Assembly (NCBI GenBank): GCA_949284695.1 | Contig: CASDWJ010000029.1 | Span: 89,076 to 153,075 of the forward strand | Source: an uncultured Christensenella sp. | GTDB lineage: Bacteria; Bacillota; Clostridia; Christensenellales; UBA3700 | Direction: 5' to 3' | DNA length: 64,000 bases | In this document: piece by piece, positions 33,592 to 42,702 of the stretch | How positions within the stretch are numbered: position 1 is the first letter of the stretch | Layout of the letters: every line of letters begins with the position of its first letter | Notes under the pieces: generated by a model | Told to the model about the DNA's origin: nothing | What the model saw: the letters and a program-made list of their open reading frames with translations, nothing else | Database searches by the model: none | Made by a program: the position numbers and the translations under genes

Positions 33592-35436
33592 TTACAGATT
33601 TTCGTACAGCGCGACGTACTGCTTGCAGATGTTGTTCCAGGAGAAATCCTGACTCATCGCGTTCTGCACGAGCTTCTTCCAGTCGTCCTTGTAATCGTAA
33701 TACAAGCCGACTGCTCTCTCTATCGCGTAAAGCATGTCGTGCGCGTTGTAAGAATAGAACGTGAAACCTGTGCCCTGACCCGTTGCGCCGTTGTACGGAA
33801 CGACGGTGTCCTTGAGACCGCCCGTCTCTCTGACGACGGGGATCGTGCCGTATCTCATCGAGATCATCTGGCTGAGGCCGCACGGCTCGAACTTGCTGGG
33901 CATAAGGAAGATATCTGCGCCCGCATAGATCTTGCTCGCGAGATCGCCCGAGAAGCCGAGCACCGCACGCAGTTTGTCCGGGAAGCGCTTCTGCATATCC
34001 TTGAGCAGAGACTCGTACTTCCAGTCGCCGCTGCCGAGCACGACCATCTGAACGCCCTTGGAGAGTATCGCCTCGAAAACGTTGGCAATGAGTTCCATAC
34101 CCTTCTGTTCGGTGAGACGGGTGACCATGCCGATAACGGGCACGTTGGGATTCTGATCGAGATTGAGCATCTGCTGAAGTCCCTTCTTATTTGCCGCCTT
34201 GTCCGCGACCGTCTCCTTGGTGTAATTCTTGAAAAGCGCCTTGTCGGTGGCGGGGTCGTTGATGTCGACGTCGATGCCGTTGATAATGCCGCTGAGCTTA
34301 TACTTTCTCGCGCCGAGAATGTCCTGCAGACCAAAACTGTAATAGCTGTTGAGTATCTCCTCCGCGTAGGTCGGCGACACGGTCGTGACCTTGTTGGAGC
34401 ACTCTATCGCGCCCTTCATGAAGTTGACGCAGTTCTGATACAGAACGAGCGATTTCTTGTCCGCGGGAAGTCCGAGGATGTCGTCGCAAATCTCCGTGCC
34501 GTATTTGCCCTGGAACTGGATATTGTGTATCGTGAACACCGTGCGCGCGCTCTTGCAATAGGGCGAGTTGCGGTAGTACACGTCGAGATATACGGGAGTG
34601 AGACCCGTGTGCCAGTCGTGACAATGAATGATGTCAGGCGTGAAATCCATGATCGGCAACGCTTCGAGCACGGCTTTGGAGAAGAACGCAAACCTCTCTG
34701 CGTCGTCGTAATGACCGTAAAGGCCGTTGCGTTTGAAATAATACTCGTTGTCGATAAAGTAATAGGTCACGCCGTCGTATTTCTGCGTGAACACGCCGCA
34801 ATACTGATATCTCCATGCGAGCGACACATAGCAGCATCCGAGATACTGCATCGTCGTACGGAATTTGTCGGGGATATTGAAATAGAGCGGGAGCACGACC
34901 CTGACGTCGTAGTCCTCTTTGAGAAGCGCTTTGGGGAGCGCAGCCGCTACGTCGCCGAGACCGCCCGTCTTGACGTAGGGCAAAGCCTCCGCCGCGACAA
35001 AGAGCACCTTTTTCCTGTACTTCTTCTCTGTGGGAGCCGCGGGTTTTTCAGTCTTTGCTTCAGCCGCTTTTCCGACTTTGACTTCAGCGTTGCTCTCCTC
35101 TGCCTTTTCTGCTTTTACAGCGGGTTTCTCGGCAGGCGCGGGAGCTTTTTTGACATCTGTCTTTTGAGCTTTCTTCACTTTTGTCTCAACGGCTTTCGGA
35201 GCTGCCTTTTCTTCGACTTTCTCGACGACCCCGGCAACTTTCTCCTGCGCTTTTGTCTCGACCTTTTCAGCCTTCTTTTCCGCCTTTTTCTCAACGGCAA
35301 CCGGCTTTTCAGCCGCTTTTACCGCCGTCTCCTCAGCTTTTACGACTGCGGACTTTTTCTCTTCCTTGGCGGCAACTGCCGGATTTGCGACGGGTTTTTC
35401 TGCCGCCGCAGGCTTTTTCTGAGCTTTTTTAGCCAT
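33592..35436 (-). CDS. glgA: Glycogen synthase with Lys/Ala/Pro-rich N-terminal extension
   Basis: 614 aa. GlgA elongates glycogen from ADP-glucose. The GT5 catalytic part starts only at about residue 142 (YRKKVLFVAAEALPYVKTGG, then LGDV, the ADP-glucose site), with IIHCHDWHTGL near 275, STIHN-like FTIHNIQFQGKYG near 308 and PSKFEPCGLSQM near 520. Residues 1-140 are an unusual low-complexity tract of Ala, Lys, Glu and Pro (AEKKAEKKAEK, KKAPAPAEKPAVK), reminiscent of histone H1-like tails. Bacterial GlgA is normally about 480 aa. The tract could bind nucleic acid or polyanion or act as a tether; this is speculative. AGGAGA precedes the ATG, 18 bp after glgD. Confidence 0.96.
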   Translation of the reverse strand: MAKKAQKKPAAAEKPVANPAVAAKEEKKSAVVKAEETAVKAAEKPVAVEKKAEKKAEKVETKAQEKVAGVVEKVEEKAAPKAVETKVKKAQKTDVKKAPAPAEKPAVKAEKAEESNAEVKVGKAAEAKTEKPAAPTEKKYRKKVLFVAAEALPYVKTGGLGDVAAALPKALLKEDYDVRVVLPLYFNIPDKFRTTMQYLGCCYVSLAWRYQYCGVFTQKYDGVTYYFIDNEYYFKRNGLYGHYDDAERFAFFSKAVLEALPIMDFTPDIIHCHDWHTGLTPVYLDVYYRNSPYCKSARTVFTIHNIQFQGKYGTEICDDILGLPADKKSLVLYQNCVNFMKGAIECSNKVTTVSPTYAEEILNSYYSFGLQDILGARKYKLSGIINGIDVDINDPATDKALFKNYTKETVADKAANKKGLQQMLNLDQNPNVPVIGMVTRLTEQKGMELIANVFEAILSKGVQMVVLGSGDWKYESLLKDMQKRFPDKLRAVLGFSGDLASKIYAGADIFLMPSKFEPCGLSQMISMRYGTIPVVRETGGLKDTVVPYNGATGQGTGFTFYSYNAHDMLYAIERAVGLYYDYKDDWKKLVQNAMSQDFSWNNICKQYVALYENL

Positions 35437-35454
35437 TATCCTTTCTCCTGTTTA

Positions 35455-36570
35455 TTAAACTACTTTGTTTTTGACGATGACGACCGGGTAATTCTTCGAT
35501 CCGCCTATCGTCTGGTCTTCGGTAACGGTCACGTCTTTGTCCGTTATCGTATATTTTAGTTCGGAATACTTCATTATATGACCGTTTTCCATAACTATCG
35601 AATTGGATATCACCGCGCCTTGTTCAACAACTACGCCACGGAAAAGTATGCTGTTTTCCACTTTTCCCGCTATGTCGCAGCCGTCCGCGATCAGTGAATT
35701 CTTGACCTCTGCGCCCTCTCTGTAAAGCGTGGGCACCGAGTCTTTGACCTTGGTGAAGATCTTGCCGTAGCGGTAGAACAGATCGTTTCTTATCGCGGGA
35801 TCGAGGATCTTCATGCTCTCGGTATAATAGGACTTGACGTCGTCGATGATCGCCGCATAGCCCTCCACGTGGTAGCTGTATATCGACAGCGAATCCACCT
35901 TCTGCTGAATGATGTTCTTCTCGAAGTCGAGGTTGCCTCTCTCGTAAGAATCGGTGATCAGATTGATCAGCAGGTTTTTCTTGATGAGGTAGATATTGAG
36001 TCCCACTTCGCTCTGCTCCTCGGAAGCGTTGGCGGTAAGTCTCACTCCCGTCACTCTGCCCGTGAAGTCCTTGTCGACGAGCACTCTCTTGGAAGAAGTG
36101 GGGTGCGAGGTGTAGGTCAGCATCGTGATGTCGGCGCCGTTGGCGACGTGCTGATTGTATACGTCCTCGAAATCTATGTTGGAAGCGATATTGCTGTTGG
36201 TGACTATGACGTATTCTTCGTTAGCTCTCTCGAGGTAGTCGATTATGCCGTACATAGCCTCGATCTTGCCCTTGAACATACTTCTCGAAGTGTTGGAAGA
36301 ATAGGGCGAGAATATCGCTATACCGCTGTTCTTGCGGTTGAGGTCCCAGTCACGACCCATTCTGAGGTGGTCGGTCAGAGACGAATAGTTGCTTCTCGTG
36401 ACGATGCCGATCGTCGTGATGTTGCTGTTGACGAGGTTGGACAGCGTAAAGTCGATAAAGCGGTACCTGCCGCAGAACGGAAGCGACGCCGTCGTCCTGT
36501 GAATAGTGAGTTCGTTGAGTTTGGTTTCGTTATCGCTTGCGAAAACTATACTCATTATCAGATTGTTCAT
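35455..36570 (-). CDS. glgD: Glucose-1-phosphate adenylyltransferase regulatory-type subunit GlgD
   Basis: 371-aa homologue of GlgC that in Firmicutes forms a mixed enzyme with GlgC and raises its activity. ATG 36570 follows GGAGG; an upstream in-frame start at 36660 lies inside glgC. The nucleotidyltransferase fold is present (LPFCGRYRFIDFTLSNLVNS near 33, GIVTRSNYSSLTDHLRMG near 60), but the catalytic GGxGTRL loop of GlgC is replaced by SDNETKLNELT, as in other GlgD proteins. The C-terminal left-handed beta helix carries NSLIADGCDIAGKVENSILF. It sits 11 bp after glgC. Confidence 0.95.
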   Translation of the reverse strand: MNNLIMSIVFASDNETKLNELTIHRTTASLPFCGRYRFIDFTLSNLVNSNITTIGIVTRSNYSSLTDHLRMGRDWDLNRKNSGIAIFSPYSSNTSRSMFKGKIEAMYGIIDYLERANEEYVIVTNSNIASNIDFEDVYNQHVANGADITMLTYTSHPTSSKRVLVDKDFTGRVTGVRLTANASEEQSEVGLNIYLIKKNLLINLITDSYERGNLDFEKNIIQQKVDSLSIYSYHVEGYAAIIDDVKSYYTESMKILDPAIRNDLFYRYGKIFTKVKDSVPTLYREGAEVKNSLIADGCDIAGKVENSILFRGVVVEQGAVISNSIVMENGHIMKYSELKYTITDKDVTVTEDQTIGGSKNYPVVIVKNKVV

Positions 36571-36581
36571 ACTTTCCTCCC

Positions 36582-37775
36582 TTAATCGACCATTGCTTTG
36601 ACGGGAACTATCTGACCCGCCTTGACTTCCGCGCCCGGTCCGACGACGGTGATCTGCCACTCGCCCTTGACCATACCCGTCTGGGTATCGCCGACCTTTG
36701 CGTTCTCTCCGATCACGGCTCCGTCGCCGACGATCGCGTATCTTACGACCGCGCCCGACTTGATGACCGCGCCCGGCATGATGGTGCTGTCTTCGACGAC
36801 CGCGCCTTCCTCTACCTTAACGCAGGAAGAAATGACGCTGTTCCTGATCACGCCGTCTATCTCGCAACCCTCGGTGACGAGCGAATTGACGACTTCTGCA
36901 TGATCGCCCATATAGTGAGGCGGCTCTGCGGCGTTTCTCGCGTATATCTTCCAGCTGCTGTCCTCGAGGCGCAGACCGCTCTTCTTGTCGAGAAGGTCCA
37001 TGTTCGCCTCCCAGAGACTGGAGATCGTGCCGACGTCCTTCCAGTAACCGTCGAACTTATAAGCGAACAGTTTCTGTCCGTCCTTGAGCATATTGGGGAT
37101 TATGTTCTTGCCGAAGTCGTTGCTGCTATTTTCGTCCGCTTCGTCCTCGATGAGGTATTTCTTGAGTTCTTTCCAGGTAAAGATGTATATACCCATAGAA
37201 GCGTTGGTGCTCTTGGGCTGCTTGGGCTTCTCCTCGAACTCGTAGACCGAGCCGTCGGGATTTGTGTTCATTATGCCGAAACGCGACGCTTCCTCTATGC
37301 TGACGTTGATGACCGCGATCGTGCACGCCGCGCCCTTTTTCTTGTGATAGTCGAGCATCTGCGAGTAGTCCATCTTGTAAATATGGTCGCCCGAGAGCAC
37401 GAGCACGTACTCGGGCGAGAACTTGTCGATGAACTCGATGTTCTGATAAATAGCGTTGGCGGTGCCCTTGTACCAGTCCGACTTTGCGCTCTTCATATAG
37501 GGCGGCAGGACGTAAACTCCGCCGTTGAGCCTGTCGAGGTCCCACGGCTGACCGTTGCCGATATACTGGTTGAGCGCGAAAGGTCTGTACTGAGTCAGCA
37601 CGCCGATCGTGTCGATGTTCGAGTTGATGCAGTTTGACAGCGGAAAGTCTATGATCTTATACTTTCCACCGAAAGATACCGCCGGCTTTGCGAGATTCGC
37701 GGTAAGGCTGTACAGTCTCGTACCCTGTCCGCCCGCGAGAAGCATAGCTACACACTCTTTTTTGTTGGAATACAT
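36582..37775 (-). CDS. glgC: Glucose-1-phosphate adenylyltransferase (catalytic)
   Basis: 397-aa cytosolic enzyme making ADP-glucose from ATP and glucose 1-phosphate, the committed step of glycogen synthesis. Motifs: [14 protein letters not shown] (12-25), [19 protein letters not shown] near 30, the [12 protein letters not shown] block near 100, [13 protein letters not shown] near 125, FEEKP near 182, and [16 protein letters not shown] near 260. The C-terminal beta-helix follows from about 290. GAGGAGG precedes the ATG. Second gene of the operon, 45 bp after glgB. Confidence 0.97.
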   Translation of the reverse strand: MYSNKKECVAMLLAGGQGTRLYSLTANLAKPAVSFGGKYKIIDFPLSNCINSNIDTIGVLTQYRPFALNQYIGNGQPWDLDRLNGGVYVLPPYMKSAKSDWYKGTANAIYQNIEFIDKFSPEYVLVLSGDHIYKMDYSQMLDYHKKKGAACTIAVINVSIEEASRFGIMNTNPDGSVYEFEEKPKQPKSTNASMGIYIFTWKELKKYLIEDEADENSSNDFGKNIIPNMLKDGQKLFAYKFDGYWKDVGTISSLWEANMDLLDKKSGLRLEDSSWKIYARNAAEPPHYMGDHAEVVNSLVTEGCEIDGVIRNSVISSCVKVEEGAVVEDSTIMPGAVIKSGAVVRYAIVGDGAVIGENAKVGDTQTGMVKGEWQITVVGPGAEVKAGQIVPVKAMVD

Positions 37776-37820
37776 ATTCTCCTCCTCATCAGATATGTCG
37801 TGGTTTTGACCACACGTAAA

Positions 37821-39752
37821 TTATTTTTTATTTATTGCGGTCTTTTCGACCTTCTTCTTTCTCTTTTTTGCTTTGCCCGCCTTGAGATATATCACGCTGT
37901 CGGGCGCGACGTCCACGCTGATGTACTGATCGAAGCCGTGCATCTTGCCCTCGAAAGGCTCGTACTTCAGCACGCCCGAGTTGCCGCCGTACTTGGGCGA
38001 ATTGCTGTCGAGCGTCACGTCGTAATACTTGAACTCGGGCACGCCGAGGCAGTAATTCTGTCGCCTGACCGGGCTGAAATTGACGATCGCGATCGTATAA
38101 TCGCCGTTTTTCGCCTCGCGCTTGAACGCGACGATATTCTGCGTATTGTCGTCGACGCATATCCACTTGAAGCCGTCGTAACTGCAATCCTCCTCGTACA
38201 TCTCTTTGTGAGCGAGATAATACGCGTTGATGTCCTTGACGAAATTGTGCAGATTGCGGTGGCTGTCGTAGTCGAGCAGGAACCAGTCGAGCTGTTTTTT
38301 ATAATCCCATTCGATAAACTGACCGAACTCCCCGCCCATGAAAAGCAGTTTCTTGCCGGGGTGCGCCATCATATAGCCGATGAACGCCTTGTCGCCGTCG
38401 AACTTCTCCTTGTACTCTCCCGGCATCTTGTCGAGAAGCGACTTCTTGCCGTGCACGACCTCGTCGTGCGAAACGGGAAGAATATAGTTTTCCGAGAAAG
38501 CGTAAGTGATCGAGAAAGTGATCTTGTCGTGCATATCCTTGCGGAAGAACGGGTTGGCGGATACGTAACAGAGTATGTCGTTCATCCAGCCCATATTCCA
38601 CTTGAAATTAAAGCCGAGACCGCCGTCGTAAGCGGGCTTTGTCACCATCGGGAAAGCGGTGGATTCTTCGGCTATCATCAGAAGTCCCGGGTGCTTGGAA
38701 AGCAGCTCCGTATTGAGTTGTTTGATAAAATCTATCGCCTCGAGGTTGTAATTGCCGCCGAAAGCGTTGGCGCGCCACGCGCCGTCTCTCCTGCCGTAAT
38801 CGAGATAGAGCATGCTCGCGACCGCGTCCATTCTGATGCCGTCGACGTGGAACTCGTTGACCCAGTAGCTCGCCGACGAGATAAGGAAGCTCCTGACCTC
38901 GTTCCTTCCGTAGTCGAACACGCGCGTGCCCCACTCCTTGTGCTCCTTCTTGAGCTCGTCGGTATACTCGTAAAGAGGCTCGCCGTCAAACTCGTAAAGA
39001 CCGTGCGCGTCCTTGGGGAAATGCGCGACGACCCAGTCGAGGATCACGCCTATGCCGCTCTTGTGCATCTTGTCGACGAAGTATCTGAAGTCGTCGGGCG
39101 TACCGTAACGCGACGTCGGGCAGAACATGCCGGTGACCTGATATCCCCAGCTTCCGTCAAAAGGATACTCTGTGACGGGAAGTATCTCGACGTGAGTGTA
39201 TCCCATCTTCTTGACGTACGCACTCAGCTCGTCCGCGATCTTGCGGTAATTGTAGATGTTGCCGTCCTCGTATCTGCGCCAGCTGCCGAGGTGTACCTCA
39301 TAGATGTTCATCGGCGCGTGATAGGGGTCGTATTTCTTCTTCGCGTCCTGCCACTTGGAATCGCCCCAGGTATAGCTCGACTCAAACAGCTTGGAAGCGT
39401 TGGCGGGAGCGGTCTCGGAATGGGCGGCGAACGGGTCGCACTTCATCAGGATGTCGCCGCTTTTTGTCTGAATGCTGAACTTGTAAGTTGCGAAGTTTTC
39501 AAGCCCCGCGACCTTGCACTCCCAGATGTCGCCCTCCCTCGTCATCGGGTTGACGTCTCTGTCCCATTTGTTGAAGTCTCCGACTACGCTGACGCTTTTC
39601 GCGTGCGGTGCCCAGACTCTGAAAGTCCATATGTTTTCCTTGCCTTTTTTTTCTTTGGAAGGGCAGAAAAGTTTATAAGCCTCGTAATTCGTACCTTCGT
39701 GAAAAAGGTATACGGGCAGACTCAGTTCTTTCTTCTCGGATTTTTCGACCAT
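37821..39752 (-). CDS. glgB: 1,4-alpha-glucan branching enzyme
   Basis: 643-aa GH13 enzyme forming alpha-1,6 branches in glycogen. An N-terminal CBM48 domain (FRVWAPHAKSVSVVGDFNKW near 43) is followed by the catalytic barrel: EVHLGSWRR near 153, WGYQVTGMFCPTSRYGTPDD near 205, nucleophile Asp in DGIRMDAVASML near 306, Glu in MIAEESTAFP near 360, and LPVSHDEVVHGKKSL near 425. The tail is Lys-rich (KAKKRKKKVEKT). Length is usual for Firmicutes GlgB. AGAGGA precedes the ATG. It heads the operon glgB-glgC-glgD-glgA-glgP-GH13. Confidence 0.97.
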   Translation of the reverse strand: MVEKSEKKELSLPVYLFHEGTNYEAYKLFCPSKEKKGKENIWTFRVWAPHAKSVSVVGDFNKWDRDVNPMTREGDIWECKVAGLENFATYKFSIQTKSGDILMKCDPFAAHSETAPANASKLFESSYTWGDSKWQDAKKKYDPYHAPMNIYEVHLGSWRRYEDGNIYNYRKIADELSAYVKKMGYTHVEILPVTEYPFDGSWGYQVTGMFCPTSRYGTPDDFRYFVDKMHKSGIGVILDWVVAHFPKDAHGLYEFDGEPLYEYTDELKKEHKEWGTRVFDYGRNEVRSFLISSASYWVNEFHVDGIRMDAVASMLYLDYGRRDGAWRANAFGGNYNLEAIDFIKQLNTELLSKHPGLLMIAEESTAFPMVTKPAYDGGLGFNFKWNMGWMNDILCYVSANPFFRKDMHDKITFSITYAFSENYILPVSHDEVVHGKKSLLDKMPGEYKEKFDGDKAFIGYMMAHPGKKLLFMGGEFGQFIEWDYKKQLDWFLLDYDSHRNLHNFVKDINAYYLAHKEMYEEDCSYDGFKWICVDDNTQNIVAFKREAKNGDYTIAIVNFSPVRRQNYCLGVPEFKYYDVTLDSNSPKYGGNSGVLKYEPFEGKMHGFDQYISVDVAPDSVIYLKAGKAKKRKKKVEKTAINKK

Positions 39753-39783
39753 ACAGACTTCCTCTTTGTATTTACTTGTAATT

Positions 39784-39813
39784 ATTATAACATAACAGAC
39801 ATTGTATTTTCAA
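39784..39813 (-). promoter_or_regulatory. Sigma-A promoter of the glycogen operon
   Basis: Minus strand TTGAAA (39808-39813), 18-bp spacer, TATAAT (39784-39789). An overlapping TTGTAT/ATACAA dyad lies at the -35. Confidence 0.6.
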
Positions 39814-39904
39814 TATACAATATCAAATTTTTTGTCTATATTTCACCGCTTTTTGACTGTTTTTCCGCAATGATCTATATTTTTTGACACTATATGCCGC
39901 CCTT

Positions 39905-40891
39905 TCAGGTCTTTTCGCATTTTTCGGGATATTCAAGACCCGACAACTTTCTGCAGTCGTCCATAATTTTCATCACTTCGACCGTATCCGAAGGGGTCAT
40001 GAAGCGGCACTCGCCCTCTCCTCTCCGCACGCTGTCGGCAAACGCGTCGAACTCGTAGACGTAACCTTTCTTTCCCTTCACCGTCCTCTTTTTTCTGCCG
40101 TCACCGTCGTAGAATACGGCTTTTTTCGGCCGCGTATAATTGGGCATCTCCACTCTGCCTTTTTCGCCCTCTATCACGCCTTTGAAGCTCCTCAATCCCT
40201 TGAGGGTGCAACTGAGATCGCACACCGCGCCGTCAGCGTAGGTCAGCTTTATGTCGTCCTCGTAATCTATCCCGTCGGCAAGCTCTGCCCTGCACTCGAT
40301 CTTTTCGGGCACACCGAGGAGCATATGCGCGAAAGATACGGGATAGACGCCGACGTCGAGAAGCGCGCCTCCCGCGTATTCGGGTCTGAACAGCCTGTCC
40401 GACAAGAAGGGTCTGATCCAGGTCGCGGGTGTGGAAAAACCGCCTTTAAAACGCGTTATTTTCCCTATCTCGCCTCTCGCCACCGCTTCTGCGACCCCGA
40501 GCACGACGGGTTGGAATCTCGTCCACATCGCTTCGCAGACGAGCACGTTCTTCTCCTTTGCGAGCGCGAATACCCTCTCAGCCTGCGCCGCGTTGACGGT
40601 AAACGCCTTTTCTACGAGCACGGGTTTGCCCGCCTCGACGCACTCTATAGCCGCCGCGTAATGCGCAGAATGAGGCGTGGCGACGTATACGCCGTCGACG
40701 TTGCCGTCCGCAAGCGCTTGTGCGAGAGTGCGCGGACACGCCGCGCCGTACTTGTCGGCAAGTTTTTTCGCGTGCGCGAACGTTCGCGAATACACCGAGA
40801 CGACCTCGTGTCTGCCGCTCTTTTTCATCGCCCTGCAGGCGACCTTTGCCATCATACCCGCGCCTACGACGCACCAACGGAATTTTTTCAT
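39905..40891 (-). CDS. Gfo/Idh/MocA-family oxidoreductase
   Basis: 328-aa NAD(P)-dependent dehydrogenase, probably acting on a sugar or sugar derivative. The Rossmann fold shows CVVGAGMMAKVACRAM near 7, DGVYVATPHSAHYAAAIECV near 65, and the family's catalytic-region motif GKPVLVEKAFTVN near 88; GGALLDVGVYPVSFAHMLLG near 173 is the C-terminal domain signature. The form VEKAF/GGALLDVGVYP is close to trans-1,2-dihydrobenzene-1,2-diol dehydrogenase-like members. Substrate unknown. GAGGAG precedes the ATG. It lies upstream of the glycogen operon on the same strand but the operon has its own promoter. Confidence 0.92.
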   Translation of the reverse strand: MKKFRWCVVGAGMMAKVACRAMKKSGRHEVVSVYSRTFAHAKKLADKYGAACPRTLAQALADGNVDGVYVATPHSAHYAAAIECVEAGKPVLVEKAFTVNAAQAERVFALAKEKNVLVCEAMWTRFQPVVLGVAEAVARGEIGKITRFKGGFSTPATWIRPFLSDRLFRPEYAGGALLDVGVYPVSFAHMLLGVPEKIECRAELADGIDYEDDIKLTYADGAVCDLSCTLKGLRSFKGVIEGEKGRVEMPNYTRPKKAVFYDGDGRKKRTVKGKKGYVYEFDAFADSVRRGEGECRFMTPSDTVEVMKIMDDCRKLSGLEYPEKCEKT

Positions 40892-40955
40892 ATTTCATCT
40901 CCTCTTTACAGTTTAGCACCGCGCGGCGCGCGTTTCAATACGGACGGCAAAAAAG

Positions 40956-40984
40956 TTGACTGTTTTCGCAGTATATTGTAAAAT
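40956..40984 (+). promoter_or_regulatory. Sigma-A promoter, near-leaderless geometry (ABC-F)
   Basis: TTGACT (40956-40961), 17-bp spacer, TAAAAT (40979-40984), then only ten bases to ATG 40995; the expected leader is about 3-4 nt and no Shine-Dalgarno fits. Confidence 0.6.
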
Positions 40985-40994
40985 AATCGGTGCT

Positions 40995-42557
40995 ATGAGT
41001 ATTCTCTCTATCAAGGGGCTGACCCACGTATTCGACAACAAAGTGCTTTTCGACAACGCAGATCTCACCGTCAACAACGGCGAGCACATCGGCGTGGTCG
41101 GTCTCAACGGCGCGGGCAAATCCACATTTATGAATATAATCTCGGGAAGGCTTTCTCAGGACGCGGGCGAGATCAGATGGCTCTCCGGCATACGCTTCGG
41201 CTACCTTGATCAACACGCGAATATCGACCGCTCGCAGACCGTGATGCAGTACCTCGAAGGCTCGTTCAGACATCTTTTCACTCTGAGCGAGGCTCTCGAA
41301 AATCTATATGCAGCCATGGGCGAGGAGACCGATCCCGACAAACTGGACGCGATGATCGCGAGAAGCAGCCGTATGCAGGAACAGCTCGAAAACGAGAATT
41401 TCTACGACCTCGAATCTCAAATCAAAAAAGTCGCGGGAGGTCTCGGCATAAGCGCTTTCGGTTACGACACCGTAATCTCCAAGTTGAGCGGCGGACAGCG
41501 CGCCAAGCTGATGCTCGCCAAACTTCTTCTCGAAAACCTCGACGTCATGCTTCTCGACGAGCCGACCAACTTCCTCGACTTAGAGCACATCGAGTGGCTG
41601 AGAAAATTTCTCGACTCATACAAAGGCACTTTCATACTCATATCGCACGACACCGTCTTCCTCAACGACGTATGCAAGATAATCGTCAACATAGAAAACG
41701 GTCAGATAAAGAAATACTGGGGCAATTACGACGAATATCTCGCCCAGCACGAACAGAACGCGAAACAGTATGCCGACAGCTACGAGCGCCAGCAACGCGA
41801 GATAAAGAAGATGGAGGATTACATCGCACGCAACAAGGCGCGCGCGGCGACCGCAGGCATGGCTAACAGCCGCAAAAAAATGCTCGACCGCATAGAAGTC
41901 CTGCAAAAGCCCGTCAGCACCGAAAAACCCGTCTTCCGCTTCCCATATACCCTCGTCGTAACCAAAAAACTGCTCGAAGTCAAGGATCTCGAAGTCGGTT
42001 ATGACGGCAAGGCGATCCTGCCGCCCGTCTCGTTCACCGTGGGCAGCGATACAAAACTGTGGATACGCGGCACCAACGGCATTGGCAAGACTACCCTGCT
42101 CAAGACGATAATGGGCAAACTCAAACCCGTATCGGGCGGTTTTTCGTACAACCCCAACGCCAAGGTGAATTATATCGAACAGGATCTGATCTTCAGGACT
42201 TACGGCTACAACGCGGTCTCGTTCATGAACGAGACCTTCCCCAGAATGTCCGCAAAAGAGATACGCACAAAACTCGCGGGCGTTGGCATCAAAGGCGACC
42301 TCGCGACCAAGGCGATAGGCAACCTCAGCGGCGGCGAACAGGTCAAGATCAAGCTGTGCGCGCTGATGCAGAGAGAGAGCAACCTGCTCGTACTCGACGA
42401 GCCGACCAACCACCTCGACGTAAACGCAAAAGAGGCGCTTTTCGAAGCGCTTGCGGAATACGAAGGCGCGGTCATACTCGTCAGCCACGAGCCGCTGTAT
42501 GCAGAAAAACTGTGCGAAAAAGTTTTCGATGTGGAAAACGTAAAACTCGGAAATTGA
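40995..42557 (+). CDS. ABC-F family ATP-binding protein
   Basis: 520-aa soluble protein with two ABC cassettes and no membrane domain, the ABC-F layout acting on the ribosome (EttA/YkpA-like translation factors or ribosome protection). First cassette: VGLNGAGKST near 33, signature LSGGQRAKLMLAKLLL near 160, Walker B VMLLDEPTNFLD near 180. An Arg/Lys-rich interdomain linker (QKPVS region, preceded by NKARAATAGMANSRKKM) leads to the second: RGTNGIGKTTLL near 356, LSGGEQVKIKLCALM near 442 and VLDEPTNHLD near 466. The start at 40995 fits the usual MSILSIKGL beginning. The promoter leaves almost no leader. Confidence 0.95.
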   Translation: MSILSIKGLTHVFDNKVLFDNADLTVNNGEHIGVVGLNGAGKSTFMNIISGRLSQDAGEIRWLSGIRFGYLDQHANIDRSQTVMQYLEGSFRHLFTLSEALENLYAAMGEETDPDKLDAMIARSSRMQEQLENENFYDLESQIKKVAGGLGISAFGYDTVISKLSGGQRAKLMLAKLLLENLDVMLLDEPTNFLDLEHIEWLRKFLDSYKGTFILISHDTVFLNDVCKIIVNIENGQIKKYWGNYDEYLAQHEQNAKQYADSYERQQREIKKMEDYIARNKARAATAGMANSRKKMLDRIEVLQKPVSTEKPVFRFPYTLVVTKKLLEVKDLEVGYDGKAILPPVSFTVGSDTKLWIRGTNGIGKTTLLKTIMGKLKPVSGGFSYNPNAKVNYIEQDLIFRTYGYNAVSFMNETFPRMSAKEIRTKLAGVGIKGDLATKAIGNLSGGEQVKIKLCALMQRESNLLVLDEPTNHLDVNAKEALFEALAEYEGAVILVSHEPLYAEKLCEKVFDVENVKLGN

Positions 42558-42667
42558 CGGCTTTTCCCGCATGACGTCGCGACGGCGGATACTGCCGATA
42601 AAAGACTATATCGACTCGCTTCCTTTTAACAAGGGAGCGTTTTTTATGCCTTATCATGCTTACTACG

Positions 42668-42696
42668 TTGTGTTTTTAGGCTTGAAGCATTATAAT
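42668..42696 (+). promoter_or_regulatory. Sigma-A promoter, leaderless geometry (Rsm22-like)
   Basis: TTGTGT (42668-42673), 17-bp spacer, TATAAT (42691-42696), then six bases (42697-42702) to ATG 42703. Hexamers and spacing equal those of apbE. Confidence 0.65.
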
Positions 42697-42702
42697 GAAG
42701 AT

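Noticed and set aside
33586..35559. 657-codon plus-strand open frame opposite glgA
   Set aside because: Antisense to glgA; its Phe/Leu/Ser-rich end is simply the complement of the Lys/Ala-rich GlgA head.
37800..39887. 695-codon plus-strand open frame opposite glgB
   Set aside because: Antisense shadow of a complete branching enzyme.
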